64,000 bases of DNA from assembly GCF_900184245.1 (NCBI RefSeq), contig NZ_FXXB01000008.1:682001-746000 (forward strand), written 5' to 3'. Both the position numbers and the translations under genes were made by a program. The stretch is from Brachybacterium massiliense. Lineage in GTDB: Bacteria > Actinomycetota > Actinomycetes > Actinomycetales > Dermabacteraceae. The notes under the pieces were generated by a model, which was given only the letters and a program-made list of their open reading frames with translations, searched no databases and was not told the origin of the DNA. Position 1 is the first letter of the stretch, and every line of letters begins with the position of its first letter. Shown one piece after another: positions 16,537 through 24,802 of this stretch.

Positions 16537-16784
16537 CCTCCACGACCCAGCGGAAGATCCGTGAGCAGGTGCAGGCGGGGATCGATGCGCGTGTGGCGTT
16601 CCAGGACGAGGAGGACCGGATCGCGGCTGCCGCTGGCGTGATCATGCTCGGCGCGGACGGGACGAGTGTCGAAGAGGCCGCTCGTATGGCGAAGCGTGCT
16701 GGCGGCCCGTCGGTCGAGGAGCTCGTCCAGATGATCCGGGTGCGCCGCGCGCACCCGTCGGTCCCGGGTCGGGTGGCGGCGTGA
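16533..16784 (+). CDS. Small helical early protein, function unknown
   Basis: An 83-residue protein (RKIREQVQAGIDARVAFQDE, SVEELVQMIRVRRAHPSV), mostly amphipathic helix. It starts at ATG 16533, overlapping the previous stop, and its stop overlaps the next GTG. No family is recognised. Confidence 0.6.
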   Translation: MTSTTQRKIREQVQAGIDARVAFQDEEDRIAAAAGVIMLGADGTSVEEAARMAKRAGGPSVEELVQMIRVRRAHPSVPGRVAA

Positions 16785-17014
16785 GCGGGCGGGTGATTCC
16801 GATGCGTCGTTCGCGTCGGAAGCGGATCGCGCTGGAGCTGCTGCAGTGCTCGCCGGAGCAGTGGCTGGTGGCGTGTGAGTGCGGGCGCTCTTCGCGGCAC
16901 GCGACGCGTGATGGTGCGCGGGCGGCGCGGCGCAAGCACCAGGCCGATCATGACCGCGCCGAGGCGCTGCATCCGGCGGGCAAGGCCCGGCCGCAGGGCG
17001 GTGATCCAGCATGA
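16781..17014 (+). CDS. Small basic early protein with a Cys-X-Cys pair
   Basis: A 77-residue GTG-start protein rich in Arg and His. LVACECGRSSRHATRDGAR holds a CxC and a His that could bind zinc, similar to short phage proteins that read like a degenerate zinc finger. It is coupled to its neighbours by GTGA and ATGA overlaps. Confidence 0.55.
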   Translation: MSGRVIPMRRSRRKRIALELLQCSPEQWLVACECGRSSRHATRDGARAARRKHQADHDRAEALHPAGKARPQGGDPA

Positions 17015-17190
17015 GCGTCTTGCTCTTCCTGTCCGGCCTCGCGGTGAAGGCCGTGTTGCTGCTCGCGATCGCCGCGGTGCTCGTCGCGATCCCGCTCGTG
17101 TGGTGGGACTGCACGGCGGGGCCCTCGGCCGGCATGGCTCGCGAGCACGCCCAGCGCGGCCGCCCCGTCGTGGGGGTGGGTGGCAGGTGA
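17011..17190 (+). CDS. Small single-span membrane protein
   Basis: A 59-residue protein with one long hydrophobic segment (residues about 3-31, AVLLLAIAAVLVAIPLVWW) and a basic C-terminal tail. The start at ATG 17011 overlaps the previous stop, and the stop overlaps the next GTG start (GTGA). An early phage membrane peptide might act on superinfection or the host envelope, but nothing shows this directly. Confidence 0.6.
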   Translation: MSVLLFLSGLAVKAVLLLAIAAVLVAIPLVWWDCTAGPSAGMAREHAQRGRPVVGVGGR

Positions 17191-17633
17191 GGTCTCGTCG
17201 TCCCGTGAACGCGCGCCCGGCGCGTCCGGCACCGGTCTGTGAGGACTGCGGTGCGGACGTGTGGTGGGCGTGGGGGCTCCACGGCAAGAAGTGGACCCCT
17301 CTCGTGCCCGAGCGGTACGCCCTCGAGGGCGGGATCGGGCGGTTCGAGGTCTGGCGGGACGCCCACGGAGGGCTGCTGTGCAAGCACCGGCCCGAGGGCG
17401 AGCGGGGCGACATGGATCAGTCGTGGCGCGGGAACCACCACAACGCGGTGTGCGCGCACTACCGCGGTGAGGCGACGGGCGCGCTGCTGCGCGAGGTGCG
17501 GGACGCGGTCCCGCTGATGGAGGACAGGGACTTGCTCGTGCTCGGCCACCGGCTGCGCGAGCTCGGAGACGCGATCTCCGCACAGATCAGGCGCAGGGCC
17601 ATGCAGGCCGACGCCGACAACGACAGGGAGTAG
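17187..17633 (+). CDS. Early phage protein with Cys pairs, function unknown
   Basis: A 148-residue GTG-start protein. After a basic N-terminus it has CEDCGADVWWAWGLHGKKW and later a CKH and CAH, so four Cys/His positions could form a zinc site. The C-terminal 50 residues are a helix (DLLVLGHRLRELGDAISAQI). I do not recognise the family. It lies 6 bases upstream of the ParB-like gene. Confidence 0.6.
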   Translation: MRSRRPVNARPARPAPVCEDCGADVWWAWGLHGKKWTPLVPERYALEGGIGRFEVWRDAHGGLLCKHRPEGERGDMDQSWRGNHHNAVCAHYRGEATGALLREVRDAVPLMEDRDLLVLGHRLRELGDAISAQIRRRAMQADADNDRE

Positions 17634-17639
17634 AAGGAC

Positions 17640-19052
17640 ATGGAGCAGATCACCATGGTGCCGCTGGAGCAGCTGCACCCGCACGAGCAGAACCCCCGCA
17701 TCGACGCGGCCCAGGTCGAGGACCTGGCCGAATCGATCCGCGAGCACGGCATCGAGGTCCCCCTCGTCGTCGTCCCCCCGTACGACGACACCGAAGGTGG
17801 GTGGGTCGTCATCGCCGGGCACCGCCGTCTCACCGCCGCGCACGCCGTCGGCCTCACCGAGGTGCCGGTGCTGGTCCGCGCCGACCTCATGTCGAAGCAG
17901 GAACAGCTGGCGTTCATGGCCTCGGAGAACGTCCACCGTGACCAGCTGACCCCGATGGAGGAGTCCCGCCTGGTGCAGGACATGCTCGAGCTCGGCATGA
18001 CCCAGGCCCAGGTCGCGAAGCAGACCGCGCTCGGCAAGCAGCGCGTCCGCGACCGGGTCAAGCTCAGCAAGCTCGCCGAGGACACCGGCGAGAAGGTCCA
18101 CCGCGGCCAGGTCAGCATCGATGACGCCCTCGTGATCGCCGAGTACAGCGACGACCCGCAGATCGCGCAGGAGCTCGAGGCGCATGCTGGCACGTACCAC
18201 TTCGACTTCATCACCTCGCGTGCGAAGGCTCGCCGCGAGAAGCAGCAGCGGACCGACGCGGCGATGAAGGAGGCGAAGAAGCGGGGCATCCGGATTGCCG
18301 GCGAGGCCGCCGATTTCGTCGGCCTCGCCGAGCTGATCGAGATCGGCTTCACCACCCCCACGCTCGAAGATGCTGCGGCCCGCGAGGTCGACGGCGAGGA
18401 GTGGGGCGCGCTTGTAGCGTCTGAGCACTCGTCCTGCCCCGGCCATGCCGCCCGCGTGATTCAGTACGGCTCGGACGCTGGCTACCTCGAGACGGGCTGC
18501 GACCAGGTCGCCGAGCAGCACGCCGACGCCACCTCCCCCACCGCCGAGCCGGAGCCCGCGAGTCCGTGGGACGACATCACCGCCGAGGACTTCGACGCCG
18601 CCCGCATCCACCGTGAGCAGCACCTCGCCAAGCAGCTCCCGGCGATGAACCCCGAGTCGACTGCCGTCGAGCTCGCCACCGAACAGCTCCTCGGCCAGTG
18701 CTGGCGCGACTACGGCGACTCCCCCGACGCGGTCGCGCTCATCGAGGCACTGACCGGCGTCGAAGGCAAGTCCCGTGTCCGCCGCAAGCTGGCCACCTGG
18801 CCCCTTTCCGTCCTCGTCCTGCTCAACACACAGTGGTGGGAGCTCGCCGCCCACCACCGCTACATGGGCGAGGGCCGCCAGGGCTCCTCCTACTGGGGCG
18901 AGAAGTCCAAGCTCCGCCGCCTCCTCGAGGACACCGGCTACTCCTGGACCGAGCCAGAGCAGCGCGCGATCCTCCTCGCCACCGGCAAGGCCCACGACGC
19001 CACCGACGAGGCCGACGGCGCTGCGCTCGCCGAGGGTGGTGAGGCGGCATGA
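17640..19052 (+). CDS. ParB/Spo0J-type nuclease/DNA-binding domain protein
   Basis: A 470-residue protein. Residues 1-95 form a ParB N-terminal domain: MVPLEQLHPHEQNPR, VEDLAESIREHGIEVPLVV and the signature AGHRRLTAAHAVG. Residues about 100-190 look like a ParB HTH (LTPMEESRLVQDMLELGMTQ, VAKQTALGKQRV). The long C-terminal part is acidic and helical, with no match I know. Without a parA partner or plasmid-like replication genes it is unlikely to partition a plasmid. In phages, such proteins may nick DNA or act as transcription regulators. Confidence 0.8.
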   Translation: MEQITMVPLEQLHPHEQNPRIDAAQVEDLAESIREHGIEVPLVVVPPYDDTEGGWVVIAGHRRLTAAHAVGLTEVPVLVRADLMSKQEQLAFMASENVHRDQLTPMEESRLVQDMLELGMTQAQVAKQTALGKQRVRDRVKLSKLAEDTGEKVHRGQVSIDDALVIAEYSDDPQIAQELEAHAGTYHFDFITSRAKARREKQQRTDAAMKEAKKRGIRIAGEAADFVGLAELIEIGFTTPTLEDAAAREVDGEEWGALVASEHSSCPGHAARVIQYGSDAGYLETGCDQVAEQHADATSPTAEPEPASPWDDITAEDFDAARIHREQHLAKQLPAMNPESTAVELATEQLLGQCWRDYGDSPDAVALIEALTGVEGKSRVRRKLATWPLSVLVLLNTQWWELAAHHRYMGEGRQGSSYWGEKSKLRRLLEDTGYSWTEPEQRAILLATGKAHDATDEADGAALAEGGEAA

Positions 19053-19183
19053 CGACGTACATCGATCCGTGCGCGTGGTTCGCGGGGTGTGGGCGCAGGG
19101 CGACGGGCATGATGCCCCATCCGGTGCTGGGTGAGCTCCCGATCTGTGATCGGTGCCGGAAGATCGTGGAGGCGAACCGATGA
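19049..19183 (+). CDS. 44-residue small Cys-rich protein
   Basis: Four cysteines are spaced as Cys-x6-Cys and CDRC (DPCAWFAGCGRR, LPICDRCRKIVE), which suits one zinc ion. The start overlaps the ParB-like stop and the stop overlaps the next ATG, both as ATGA. This supports it as a real gene despite its size. Confidence 0.55.
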   Translation: MTTYIDPCAWFAGCGRRATGMMPHPVLGELPICDRCRKIVEANR

Positions 19184-20016
19184 CCACGATCGAGTTCTCG
19201 GCACCGGGCAGCGGGAAGGATCCTGTCACGCTCTCGTCCGAGCAGCTATCGAAGCTCGCTGAGCGTGGCGCTGGTCTGGGCTCCCGGGTGTCGTTCACGG
19301 TGTACGGCAGCGAGTTCATGGCGCTGCTGCGGGTCGTTGGCCTGTTCCAGGCAGATCCGAGGACGTTCGACGTCCTCGCCGCGGTGCGCTGCATGGTCTG
19401 CGGGGACGGCCTGTACATGTCGGCGGTGAACGGTGTCTCGGCGGCCGCGGCGCATGTGGACACGATCCAGGTCGATGGTCTGGGCCCTTTCTCGATCTCG
19501 TACGAGCATGTGAAGCAGATCCTGTCGTTCTTCAAGCCCGGGAAGCGGAAGGGCAAGGACAAGGAGCTGTTCGTCCTCGAGGTGACCGTCTCCGACACGG
19601 AGCTGGTGATCGCTGATGTGTCGAAGCTGTTCGGCGGCGACAAGCTCACGATGGCGTTACCCCCGGAGGCGGAGGTCCTCGAGCGGGGTGAGCAGTCGCA
19701 GTCGGAGCGCGCGTTCGCGGCGTTCTCGACGCTGGCGGGTGGCACCGCACCGGATCATCCGGTCGCGCTCGAGGATGGTGTGCACTTCTCCCCCGCGGAG
19801 GTGGCTCGCCTTGGTGATGCCGCCGCGCTGCTGAACATGGAGCTGTCCCTGCGGATGCTCGGCCGGCGCCTGGTCGCGCCGCTGGGCCCGTGGTGCATCG
19901 CCTACACCGCAGGCACGCTGCGGAAGGACGACGGGGAACAGCGCCCCTTCATCGATGAGAAGTCGCTGCAGGGGTGGCGTGCTCGTCTCGAGGACCTCGA
20001 GAAGGGGGTGCTCTGA
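19180..20016 (+). CDS. Putative sliding-clamp-like (DnaN-like) protein
   Basis: A 278-residue protein. FMALLRVVGLFQADPRTF, followed by VRCMVCGDGLYMSAVNGVSA, resembles the DNA polymerase III beta-clamp repeat (a helix, then two strands with an A-x-D/N-G turn). FSPAEVARLGDAAALL with a later LGPWCIAYTAG resembles the last clamp domain. It is shorter than DnaN (about 370 residues), so it would be a divergent or two-domain form. The next gene is a DEDDh exonuclease, a sensible partner in phage DNA replication. The assignment is by pattern only. Start is ATG 19180. Confidence 0.45.
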   Translation: MTTIEFSAPGSGKDPVTLSSEQLSKLAERGAGLGSRVSFTVYGSEFMALLRVVGLFQADPRTFDVLAAVRCMVCGDGLYMSAVNGVSAAAAHVDTIQVDGLGPFSISYEHVKQILSFFKPGKRKGKDKELFVLEVTVSDTELVIADVSKLFGGDKLTMALPPEAEVLERGEQSQSERAFAAFSTLAGGTAPDHPVALEDGVHFSPAEVARLGDAAALLNMELSLRMLGRRLVAPLGPWCIAYTAGTLRKDDGEQRPFIDEKSLQGWRARLEDLEKGVL

Positions 20017-20624
20017 TGCTCCGGATCGACAGGAAGCTGGTGTTCCTCGACATCGAGGCGACGAGCCTGGACATCTGGACGGCGCGGCCGTGGGAGATCG
20101 CGATGATCGAGCGGTGGCCGGATGGGCGTGAGCGGTCCACGGAGCTGATGGTCAGCGACGTCGACACCTCGGACGCTGAGCCGGAGGCGCTCGAGGTGGG
20201 GCGGTTCGCGCAGCGGCACACTCCGGGCGGCCGGGCGCGCTGGTACGAGGAGAAGATCGTCGCGCTGTGGGTCGCTCGGCGGCTCTCGCCGGAGCAGGGG
20301 CTGGGCCGCCCGGTGGTCGTGGGCTCGAACGTGGCGGGCTACGACCTGCCGGTGATCACGGCGATGCTCGCCCGCCATGCCCGCTACATCGGCCGGATCG
20401 GTGCAGCACCGGCGTGGCACCACCATCCGATCGACCTCGTGACCTGGACCCAGGCCCGTGAGGCCGCGGGCCCGTTCAGCACCGTCTCCCTCGGCGCCGG
20501 GTCGTACGACCTGTCCGAGCTGGCGGGTGTGCCCCGCCCAGCCGGCGCGGTCGCGCACACCGCGATGGGTGATGTGCTGTGGGCGCGGGCGTGGTGGGAC
20601 GCGGTCAAGGGCGTGATCGCATGA
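20016..20624 (+). CDS. DEDDh 3'-5' exonuclease
   Basis: A 202-residue protein with all three Exo motifs: FLDIEATSLD (Exo I, Asp-x-Glu), VVGSNVAGYDLP (Exo II, Asp), and AHTAMGDVLWARAW (Exo III, His-x4-Asp). This is the epsilon/RNase T-type proofreading fold. Near-complete overlap with the previous gene (TGATG) and the clamp-like neighbour suggest a role in replication or repair of phage DNA. No polymerase gene is evident in the window, so it may work with the host enzyme. Confidence 0.8.
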   Translation: MLRIDRKLVFLDIEATSLDIWTARPWEIAMIERWPDGRERSTELMVSDVDTSDAEPEALEVGRFAQRHTPGGRARWYEEKIVALWVARRLSPEQGLGRPVVVGSNVAGYDLPVITAMLARHARYIGRIGAAPAWHHHPIDLVTWTQAREAAGPFSTVSLGAGSYDLSELAGVPRPAGAVAHTAMGDVLWARAWWDAVKGVIA

Positions 20625-21538
20625 CCGCCCAGACTGTGCGCGGCGTGGTCCGCGACTGCACCCACCCGATCGCGAAGCACAAGCACGGCACCGCCACGGC
20701 ATACAAGCGGGACCGGTGTCGCTGCACCCCGTGCACGCGTGCGCAGAACGTCGAGGATCGGCGCCGCCGCCTCGACGCGCATCTGGGCGTCCCCCGCCGG
20801 ATCGATGCGGGCCCGGTCCGTGAGCACATCCTCGCTCTGAAGGCCGCTGGCGTCGGGTACCACCGCACGGCGCAGCTCGCGGGAGTCTCTAGCTCGACGG
20901 TTCAGAAGCTCGTCCGCCGCGATCCGAACCGTCGCGATGGGCTGCCGCAGCAGAACATCACCCCGGACGTGGCGGCGAAGATCCTCGCCGTCGAGGCGTC
21001 GCTGGAGACCGCCTCCACCGGCGCCGCGCTCGACGCAACGGGCACACTGCGTCGCCTGCACGCTCTGCATGCCCGTGGCTGGTCCCGCCGGGCACTCGCG
21101 GACGAGCTCGGCGTCGCGAACTACGCCCTGAGCTACATCGAGGAGCGCGGCACGGTCACAGGCTCGATGGCCCGCGCAATCCAGCGACTTTACGACCGGC
21201 TGTGGGATCAGGCCCCGCCCTCCGCGACACAGCAGGAACGCGCAGCGGTCACCTCCACACTCCGCTGGGCCGAGAGGAACCGGTGGCAGCCACCAGCCGC
21301 GTGGGATGACGAGACGATCGACGACCCCACCGCGCGCCCCCACGGCAAGATCCGCGCCCGCCTCACGGCGACCCAGCGTCTGGACGAGCTGCTGTTCCTG
21401 GTCCGTGCGGGAACGCCCCTCGAGGAAGCCCTCACCCGCACCGGCTACTCGGAATGGAGCAACGCCCGCACCTCCGCCGTGCGGCACGGCCACCCCGCCG
21501 CGTCACTGCTGCAGGACCAGCTGGAGGTCGCAGCATGA
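20621..21538 (+). CDS. HTH DNA-binding protein with an N-terminal Cys/His HGT motif
   Basis: A 305-residue protein. The N-terminus has Cys-x3-His and then HKHGTATAYKRDRCRCTPC, which looks like a small zinc site. Next come two HTH-like stretches, HRTAQLAGVSSSTVQKLVRR and RALADELGVANYALSYIEER. The C-terminal domain ends with EEALTRTGYSEWSNARTSA, itself HTH-like. It is probably a sequence-specific DNA-binding regulator. The N-terminal motif recurs in the next gene. It starts at ATG 20621, coupled to the exonuclease stop. Confidence 0.7.
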   Translation: MTAQTVRGVVRDCTHPIAKHKHGTATAYKRDRCRCTPCTRAQNVEDRRRRLDAHLGVPRRIDAGPVREHILALKAAGVGYHRTAQLAGVSSSTVQKLVRRDPNRRDGLPQQNITPDVAAKILAVEASLETASTGAALDATGTLRRLHALHARGWSRRALADELGVANYALSYIEERGTVTGSMARAIQRLYDRLWDQAPPSATQQERAAVTSTLRWAERNRWQPPAAWDDETIDDPTARPHGKIRARLTATQRLDELLFLVRAGTPLEEALTRTGYSEWSNARTSAVRHGHPAASLLQDQLEVAA

Positions 21539-22035
21539 CCGGCCGGACCCGCTCCCGCCCCACCAGCCCCGCGGAGTGCACGTGCAAGAAGGCCCACCAC
21601 GAGCACGGCACCACGGGCATGTACGACCGCCACAAGTGCGGCTGCGACCCCTGCTACGCCGCCGCCAGATCCCGCCGCGAAGCCCGAACCGACGTTGCAC
21701 CTCAACCAGCCGACGAACACGCCATCCAAGGGCTCTTCGTCGCGACCTTCCCCTACTACGGCGGCCTCTCACCCCAACGCCTACGCCGCATCCTCCGCAC
21801 CGAGGTCGCAGCGCTCGCCGAGGGGCAGGGGGTGCGGGTGCTGGCGGGAGACCTGGTGGTCCGGATCGATCGGACGGGCGCGGGTGTGTTCGTGGCCGTC
21901 GCGGTCCCGGCGGAGACGTTGGCGCCGCTGGTCGAGGTGAATCAGCGTGCCGCGGAGCTCGCGTGGCGGCACGAGCAGGCACATCCACTGCTGGCGAAGG
22001 CGCTGATCAGTTCTATCGAGGAGGAGGCGGCGTGA
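21535..22035 (+). CDS. Small protein with the same N-terminal HGT/Cys motif
   Basis: A 166-residue protein whose first 45 residues (HHEHGTTGMYDRHKCGCDPC, preceded by CTCKKA) copy the pattern of the preceding gene's N-terminus. The rest has a segment, YGGLSPQRLRRILRTEVAAL, and an acidic helical tail. The shared motif suggests a common binding partner or nucleic acid. The family is not recognised. Start ATG 21535 overlaps the previous stop. Confidence 0.6.
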   Translation: MTGRTRSRPTSPAECTCKKAHHEHGTTGMYDRHKCGCDPCYAAARSRREARTDVAPQPADEHAIQGLFVATFPYYGGLSPQRLRRILRTEVAALAEGQGVRVLAGDLVVRIDRTGAGVFVAVAVPAETLAPLVEVNQRAAELAWRHEQAHPLLAKALISSIEEEAA

Positions 22036-22553
22036 TGAAGCTCGGGAAGCATCCACCACTGGCTGGGCCAATGGACCTTGGAGACGCATCTCAATCCCTC
22101 CGCGACCGCTTCTGGTCGAAGGTGAGGATCGCGGGCCCGGACGAGTGCTGGGAGTGGGCGGCCTACAGAAAGTCGGGTGGGTACGGCCAGTTCATGCTCG
22201 AGAAGGGGAAGTTCAGGACGGCCTCGAGGGTGTCTCTAGCGCTTTCCGGGGTCGTGCTCGGGGTCAACGAAATGGCCTGCCACACGTGCGACAACCCACC
22301 ATGCGTGAACCCCGCGCACCTGTTCCCTGGATCGCAGTCGATGAACGGACTCGACAGCGTGTCGAAGGGAAGGGCCAACCGCTCCCGTGGAGCGCAGCAC
22401 CTGAGTGCGCGGCTTACTCCCGACGACGTTCGTGCGATCCGCGCCGTGCCCGAGGCCTACGGCGTCACTGCCTCTCTCGCACGCGAATACGGCGTTTCTT
22501 GGGTGGCGATTCGGAACGTTCGTCTCCGCCGCACGTGGAAGGAAGTTGCATGA
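22035..22553 (+). CDS. HNH homing-endonuclease-like protein (HNH_3 type)
   Basis: A 172-residue protein. RFWSKVRIAGPDECWEWAAY is the usual lead-in, and the HNH core is ACHTCDNPPCVNPAHLFPGS, with paired Cys and the catalytic His/Asn region. GLDSVSKGRANRS follows, then an HTH-like C-terminal DNA-binding part (TASLAREYGVSWVAIRNVR). This matches free-standing phage homing endonucleases, which cut intron-less or gene-less alleles and spread by repair. It starts at a TGATG overlap and is inserted neatly between coupled genes. Confidence 0.85.
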   Translation: MKLGKHPPLAGPMDLGDASQSLRDRFWSKVRIAGPDECWEWAAYRKSGGYGQFMLEKGKFRTASRVSLALSGVVLGVNEMACHTCDNPPCVNPAHLFPGSQSMNGLDSVSKGRANRSRGAQHLSARLTPDDVRAIRAVPEAYGVTASLAREYGVSWVAIRNVRLRRTWKEVA

Positions 22554-22786
22554 ACTGGGAACTTCATAAGCCAGAACCCTGGATGGCAGACGCTCTATGT
22601 GCGCAGGTAGATGGAGATGTTTGGTTCCCCGCGGTCGGCGGCTCCGCGAAGGAGGCCAAGGCCATCTGCAAGGAGTGTCCGGTGCTGGAGCAGTGCCTGG
22701 CGTTCGCGGTCGAGCACCACGAGGTGGGCATCTGGGGCGGGACGAGCGAGAAGCAGCGCCGGGCGCTCCGGCGGGAGGCGGCGTGA
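22550..22786 (+). CDS. WhiB-family transcription factor
   Basis: A 78-residue protein with the four cysteines of the WhiB iron-sulfur fold: the first in ADALCAQVDGD, then CKECPVLEQC, and the fourth-helix motif GIWGGTSEKQRRALRR. WhiB-like proteins carry a [4Fe-4S] cluster and bind the principal sigma factor. Phage copies can block host whiB2-type promoters or modify phage transcription. It starts at ATG 22550, overlapping the HNH stop. Confidence 0.9.
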   Translation: MNWELHKPEPWMADALCAQVDGDVWFPAVGGSAKEAKAICKECPVLEQCLAFAVEHHEVGIWGGTSEKQRRALRREAA

Positions 22787-22944
22787 TGAAGGTCAGCCAC
22801 TCGATCCCCACCCGCGAGGCGCGCCGGCATGTCCGGACCATCGACTGCCCGTGCAGCCCGGCCCAAGCCGTGACCGCAGCACCCGGCGAGCAGCCGGCCG
22901 TGACCATCACCCACCGCCCCCTGCCGAAGAAGAGGAAGCCGTGA
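22786..22944 (+). CDS. 52-residue early protein, function unknown
   Basis: The start overlaps the WhiB stop by one base (TGATG). One CPC motif lies in the middle, and the C-terminus is basic (HRPLPKKRKP). The next GTG overlaps its stop. No family is recognised. Confidence 0.5.
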   Translation: MKVSHSIPTREARRHVRTIDCPCSPAQAVTAAPGEQPAVTITHRPLPKKRKP

Positions 22945-23045
22945 CCGCCTGCCCGCACCTCGTCTTCGGCTACTCCCCCTGCACCCGCCCCGCCGGCCAC
23001 ACCGGCGCCCACTACGGCGACATCAACCCCAGGAGAACACCATGA
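22941..23045 (+). CDS. 34-residue Cys/His microprotein
   Basis: The GTG-start peptide contains a compact Cys/His pattern, CPHLVFGYSPCTRPAGHTGA, followed by a His, which could bind one zinc ion. Similar C-x-R-P-x-G-H-x-G-x-H peptides are common in actinophages. GTGA/ATGA coupling on both sides supports translation. Confidence 0.5.
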   Translation: MTACPHLVFGYSPCTRPAGHTGAHYGDINPRRTP

Positions 23046-23938
23046 GCATGATCACGAGCCGCAACACGCGTTCCCTCAACGCGATCAACACCGCGGACTT
23101 CATCGTCATCCGCAGAGGTCCCGGAGGTATCTCGATCGAAGCGCACGAACGGGAGGACGATTGGTCATCCGTGACGGTCGGGCCGTTCGACCTCGGCGAG
23201 CTGCGCGCGACTCTGGATCGTCTTGCCGCCACACCGTCTCTGCTCGGCTCCTACAGCCGCACGGACGCCCCTGATCTGCTGGATGGAGGGGTCACTGCCG
23301 CCGCCATCGAGAAGGAGACCGAGGACCCGGGCGGGCCGCTCGACGAAACGGCCGACTTCTGGCGCGCACGGTGGAAGGAAGCCGCAGACCGGGCCGACGC
23401 CCGCGACCTCGCCGCACACCAGTGGAAGGAGGCGACACGGGAGAACATCGCCCGATTCCGAGCTGCACGCGACTTCGCGGAGATGTGCCAGAAGGGGTCC
23501 CGCGCGGCCACCGCCCGTGCCGAGAAGGCCGAGCGGGAGCGGGACGAGTGGAAGGACTCCGCGATCAAGGCGATGGCCGATCTTGAACGCGCCGAGCAGC
23601 CCCGCCCGCTCACCGCCCGCGAGCACCTCTCTGCCGCGTGGGAGGCCGCGCACGTGCCCGCCGACGGGATCATCCCCGCCGGGGCCGACTACCTGTGGCG
23701 GAGTGCCGTGACGGGTCGGGTCGTCCAGGGAACTCCTGACGATGAGGCCGCGAGCACGGGCGCGGGCGGCTCCATCGAGCGCCGCCTCCTGGACTCGCCC
23801 TCGGCACGCCCTGAGTGGGCCGACATCGAGGACGTGCTCAACGTGGGCTGGCCCGAGGGAATCAACGGCTCGGACAACGGCTACATCGCCCGAACTCTCC
23901 ACGAGGGCGGCGTCCGCGTGACGGGGGCGGACCGATGA
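23042..23938 (+). CDS. Coiled-coil early phage protein, function unknown
   Basis: A 298-residue protein. An N-terminal mixed alpha/beta portion of about 90 residues (TADFIVIRRGPGGISIEAHE) precedes a central coiled coil of about 110 residues with repeated Arg/Glu/Ala (AATARAEKAERERDEWKDSA). A Trp-containing C-terminal domain follows. No enzymatic motif is visible. It is coupled to both neighbours by ATGA. Confidence 0.6.
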   Translation: MSMITSRNTRSLNAINTADFIVIRRGPGGISIEAHEREDDWSSVTVGPFDLGELRATLDRLAATPSLLGSYSRTDAPDLLDGGVTAAAIEKETEDPGGPLDETADFWRARWKEAADRADARDLAAHQWKEATRENIARFRAARDFAEMCQKGSRAATARAEKAERERDEWKDSAIKAMADLERAEQPRPLTAREHLSAAWEAAHVPADGIIPAGADYLWRSAVTGRVVQGTPDDEAASTGAGGSIERRLLDSPSARPEWADIEDVLNVGWPEGINGSDNGYIARTLHEGGVRVTGADR

Positions 23939-24288
23939 GCCCGCGGCGGATCCAGCAGCGCCGCACGAAGGGGTGGCGGAAGCCCGAGGGCGCGGTGTCG
24001 GTGACCCGGTCGTCGAAGCACGGCAACCACTACCGCGTCGTCCCCGTGGGCCGGGGCTATGCCGTCAAGGACCACCACGACGAGGACTGGGGCCACTACC
24101 CCACCATCCGCGAAGCGCGAGCCCGCGCCGTGCGCCTGTACCGCTTCGACGTGACGGACATCGACCAGGGCAACATCCCGCTGATCCAGGAGGAGCTGAG
24201 CGGGAAGGACCTCATGTGCTGGTGCCCCCTCGACCAGCCCTGCCACGCCGACGTCCTCCTCGAACTCGCGAACGGAGACCCCCGATGA
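23935..24288 (+). CDS. DUF4326 family protein
   Basis: A 117-residue protein ending in LSGKDLMCWCPLDQPCHADV, the hallmark of DUF4326, where CWC and PCH could ligate a metal. A Trp-rich N-terminal half (HDEDWGHYPTIREARARAV) is also typical. The family is common in actinophages, with no established function. Confidence 0.75.
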   Translation: MSPRRIQQRRTKGWRKPEGAVSVTRSSKHGNHYRVVPVGRGYAVKDHHDEDWGHYPTIREARARAVRLYRFDVTDIDQGNIPLIQEELSGKDLMCWCPLDQPCHADVLLELANGDPR

Positions 24289-24428
24289 CCGCCGACCCGA
24301 TCTCCCAGCTGGTGGCCGCCCACCGTGCCATCGCCGAGCAGGCCCGTGCCGATGGCGACCCTGGCCGCGCCAACCTTCACGAATGGGCTGCCGAGCAAGC
24401 CCTCATTTTCAAGGAGCAGGACCGATGA
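24285..24428 (+). CDS. 47-residue helical microprotein
   Basis: A compact helical protein (LVAAHRAIAEQARADGDPGR, LHEWAAEQALIF) with ATGA coupling to both neighbours. Its composition is protein-like, but no family is recognised. Confidence 0.5.
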   Translation: MTADPISQLVAAHRAIAEQARADGDPGRANLHEWAAEQALIFKEQDR

Positions 24429-24802
24429 CCCGCCTCCGCACGGTCCTCCGCACACTCACCGGCGTCGCTCCTCTCGTGGGTGGCGCGGTGGCTGTGGGCG
24501 CCGCGGTCGACTCTGCTCTCGATCACGCATGGGCTCAGGCAGCGTGGGCGCTCGTCGCCGCCGGCTGGGCTTTCCTGTACGCGGCCCACCGTTGCCCGGC
24601 GCCGGAGCCGGTCGAGCGGGGCCTGGCGTGTGTGCACTTCGTTGGCGGGCCTGAGGACGGAGGCGGTGGGATCCTCCCGGGCGTCGCTCGGGACCTGCAC
24701 CGCTCCACGATCCAGGTCGAGGGTGCTGACTACCGGATCGCAGCCGTTGAGCAGACCTGCTACCGCGCCGAGCTGGCTCCGATCCGGGAGGCGGCCGAGT
24801 GA
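24425..24802 (+). CDS. Small membrane protein with a soluble C-terminal domain
   Basis: A 125-residue protein with two hydrophobic segments in the first 60 residues (VAPLVGGAVAVGAAVD and AAWALVAAGWAFLYAA). A small domain follows (CVHFVGGPEDGGGGILPG, YRIAAVEQTCYRAEL) that resembles cytoplasmic phage domains of unknown role. It is coupled to both neighbours. Confidence 0.6.
   Translation: MTRLRTVLRTLTGVAPLVGGAVAVGAAVDSALDHAWAQAAWALVAAGWAFLYAAHRCPAPEPVERGLACVHFVGGPEDGGGGILPGVARDLHRSTIQVEGADYRIAAVEQTCYRAELAPIREAAE

Noticed and set aside
17640..19052. Plasmid-type partition system
   Set aside because: Only a ParB-like protein is present; no ParA and no replication initiator, in a clear prophage setting.
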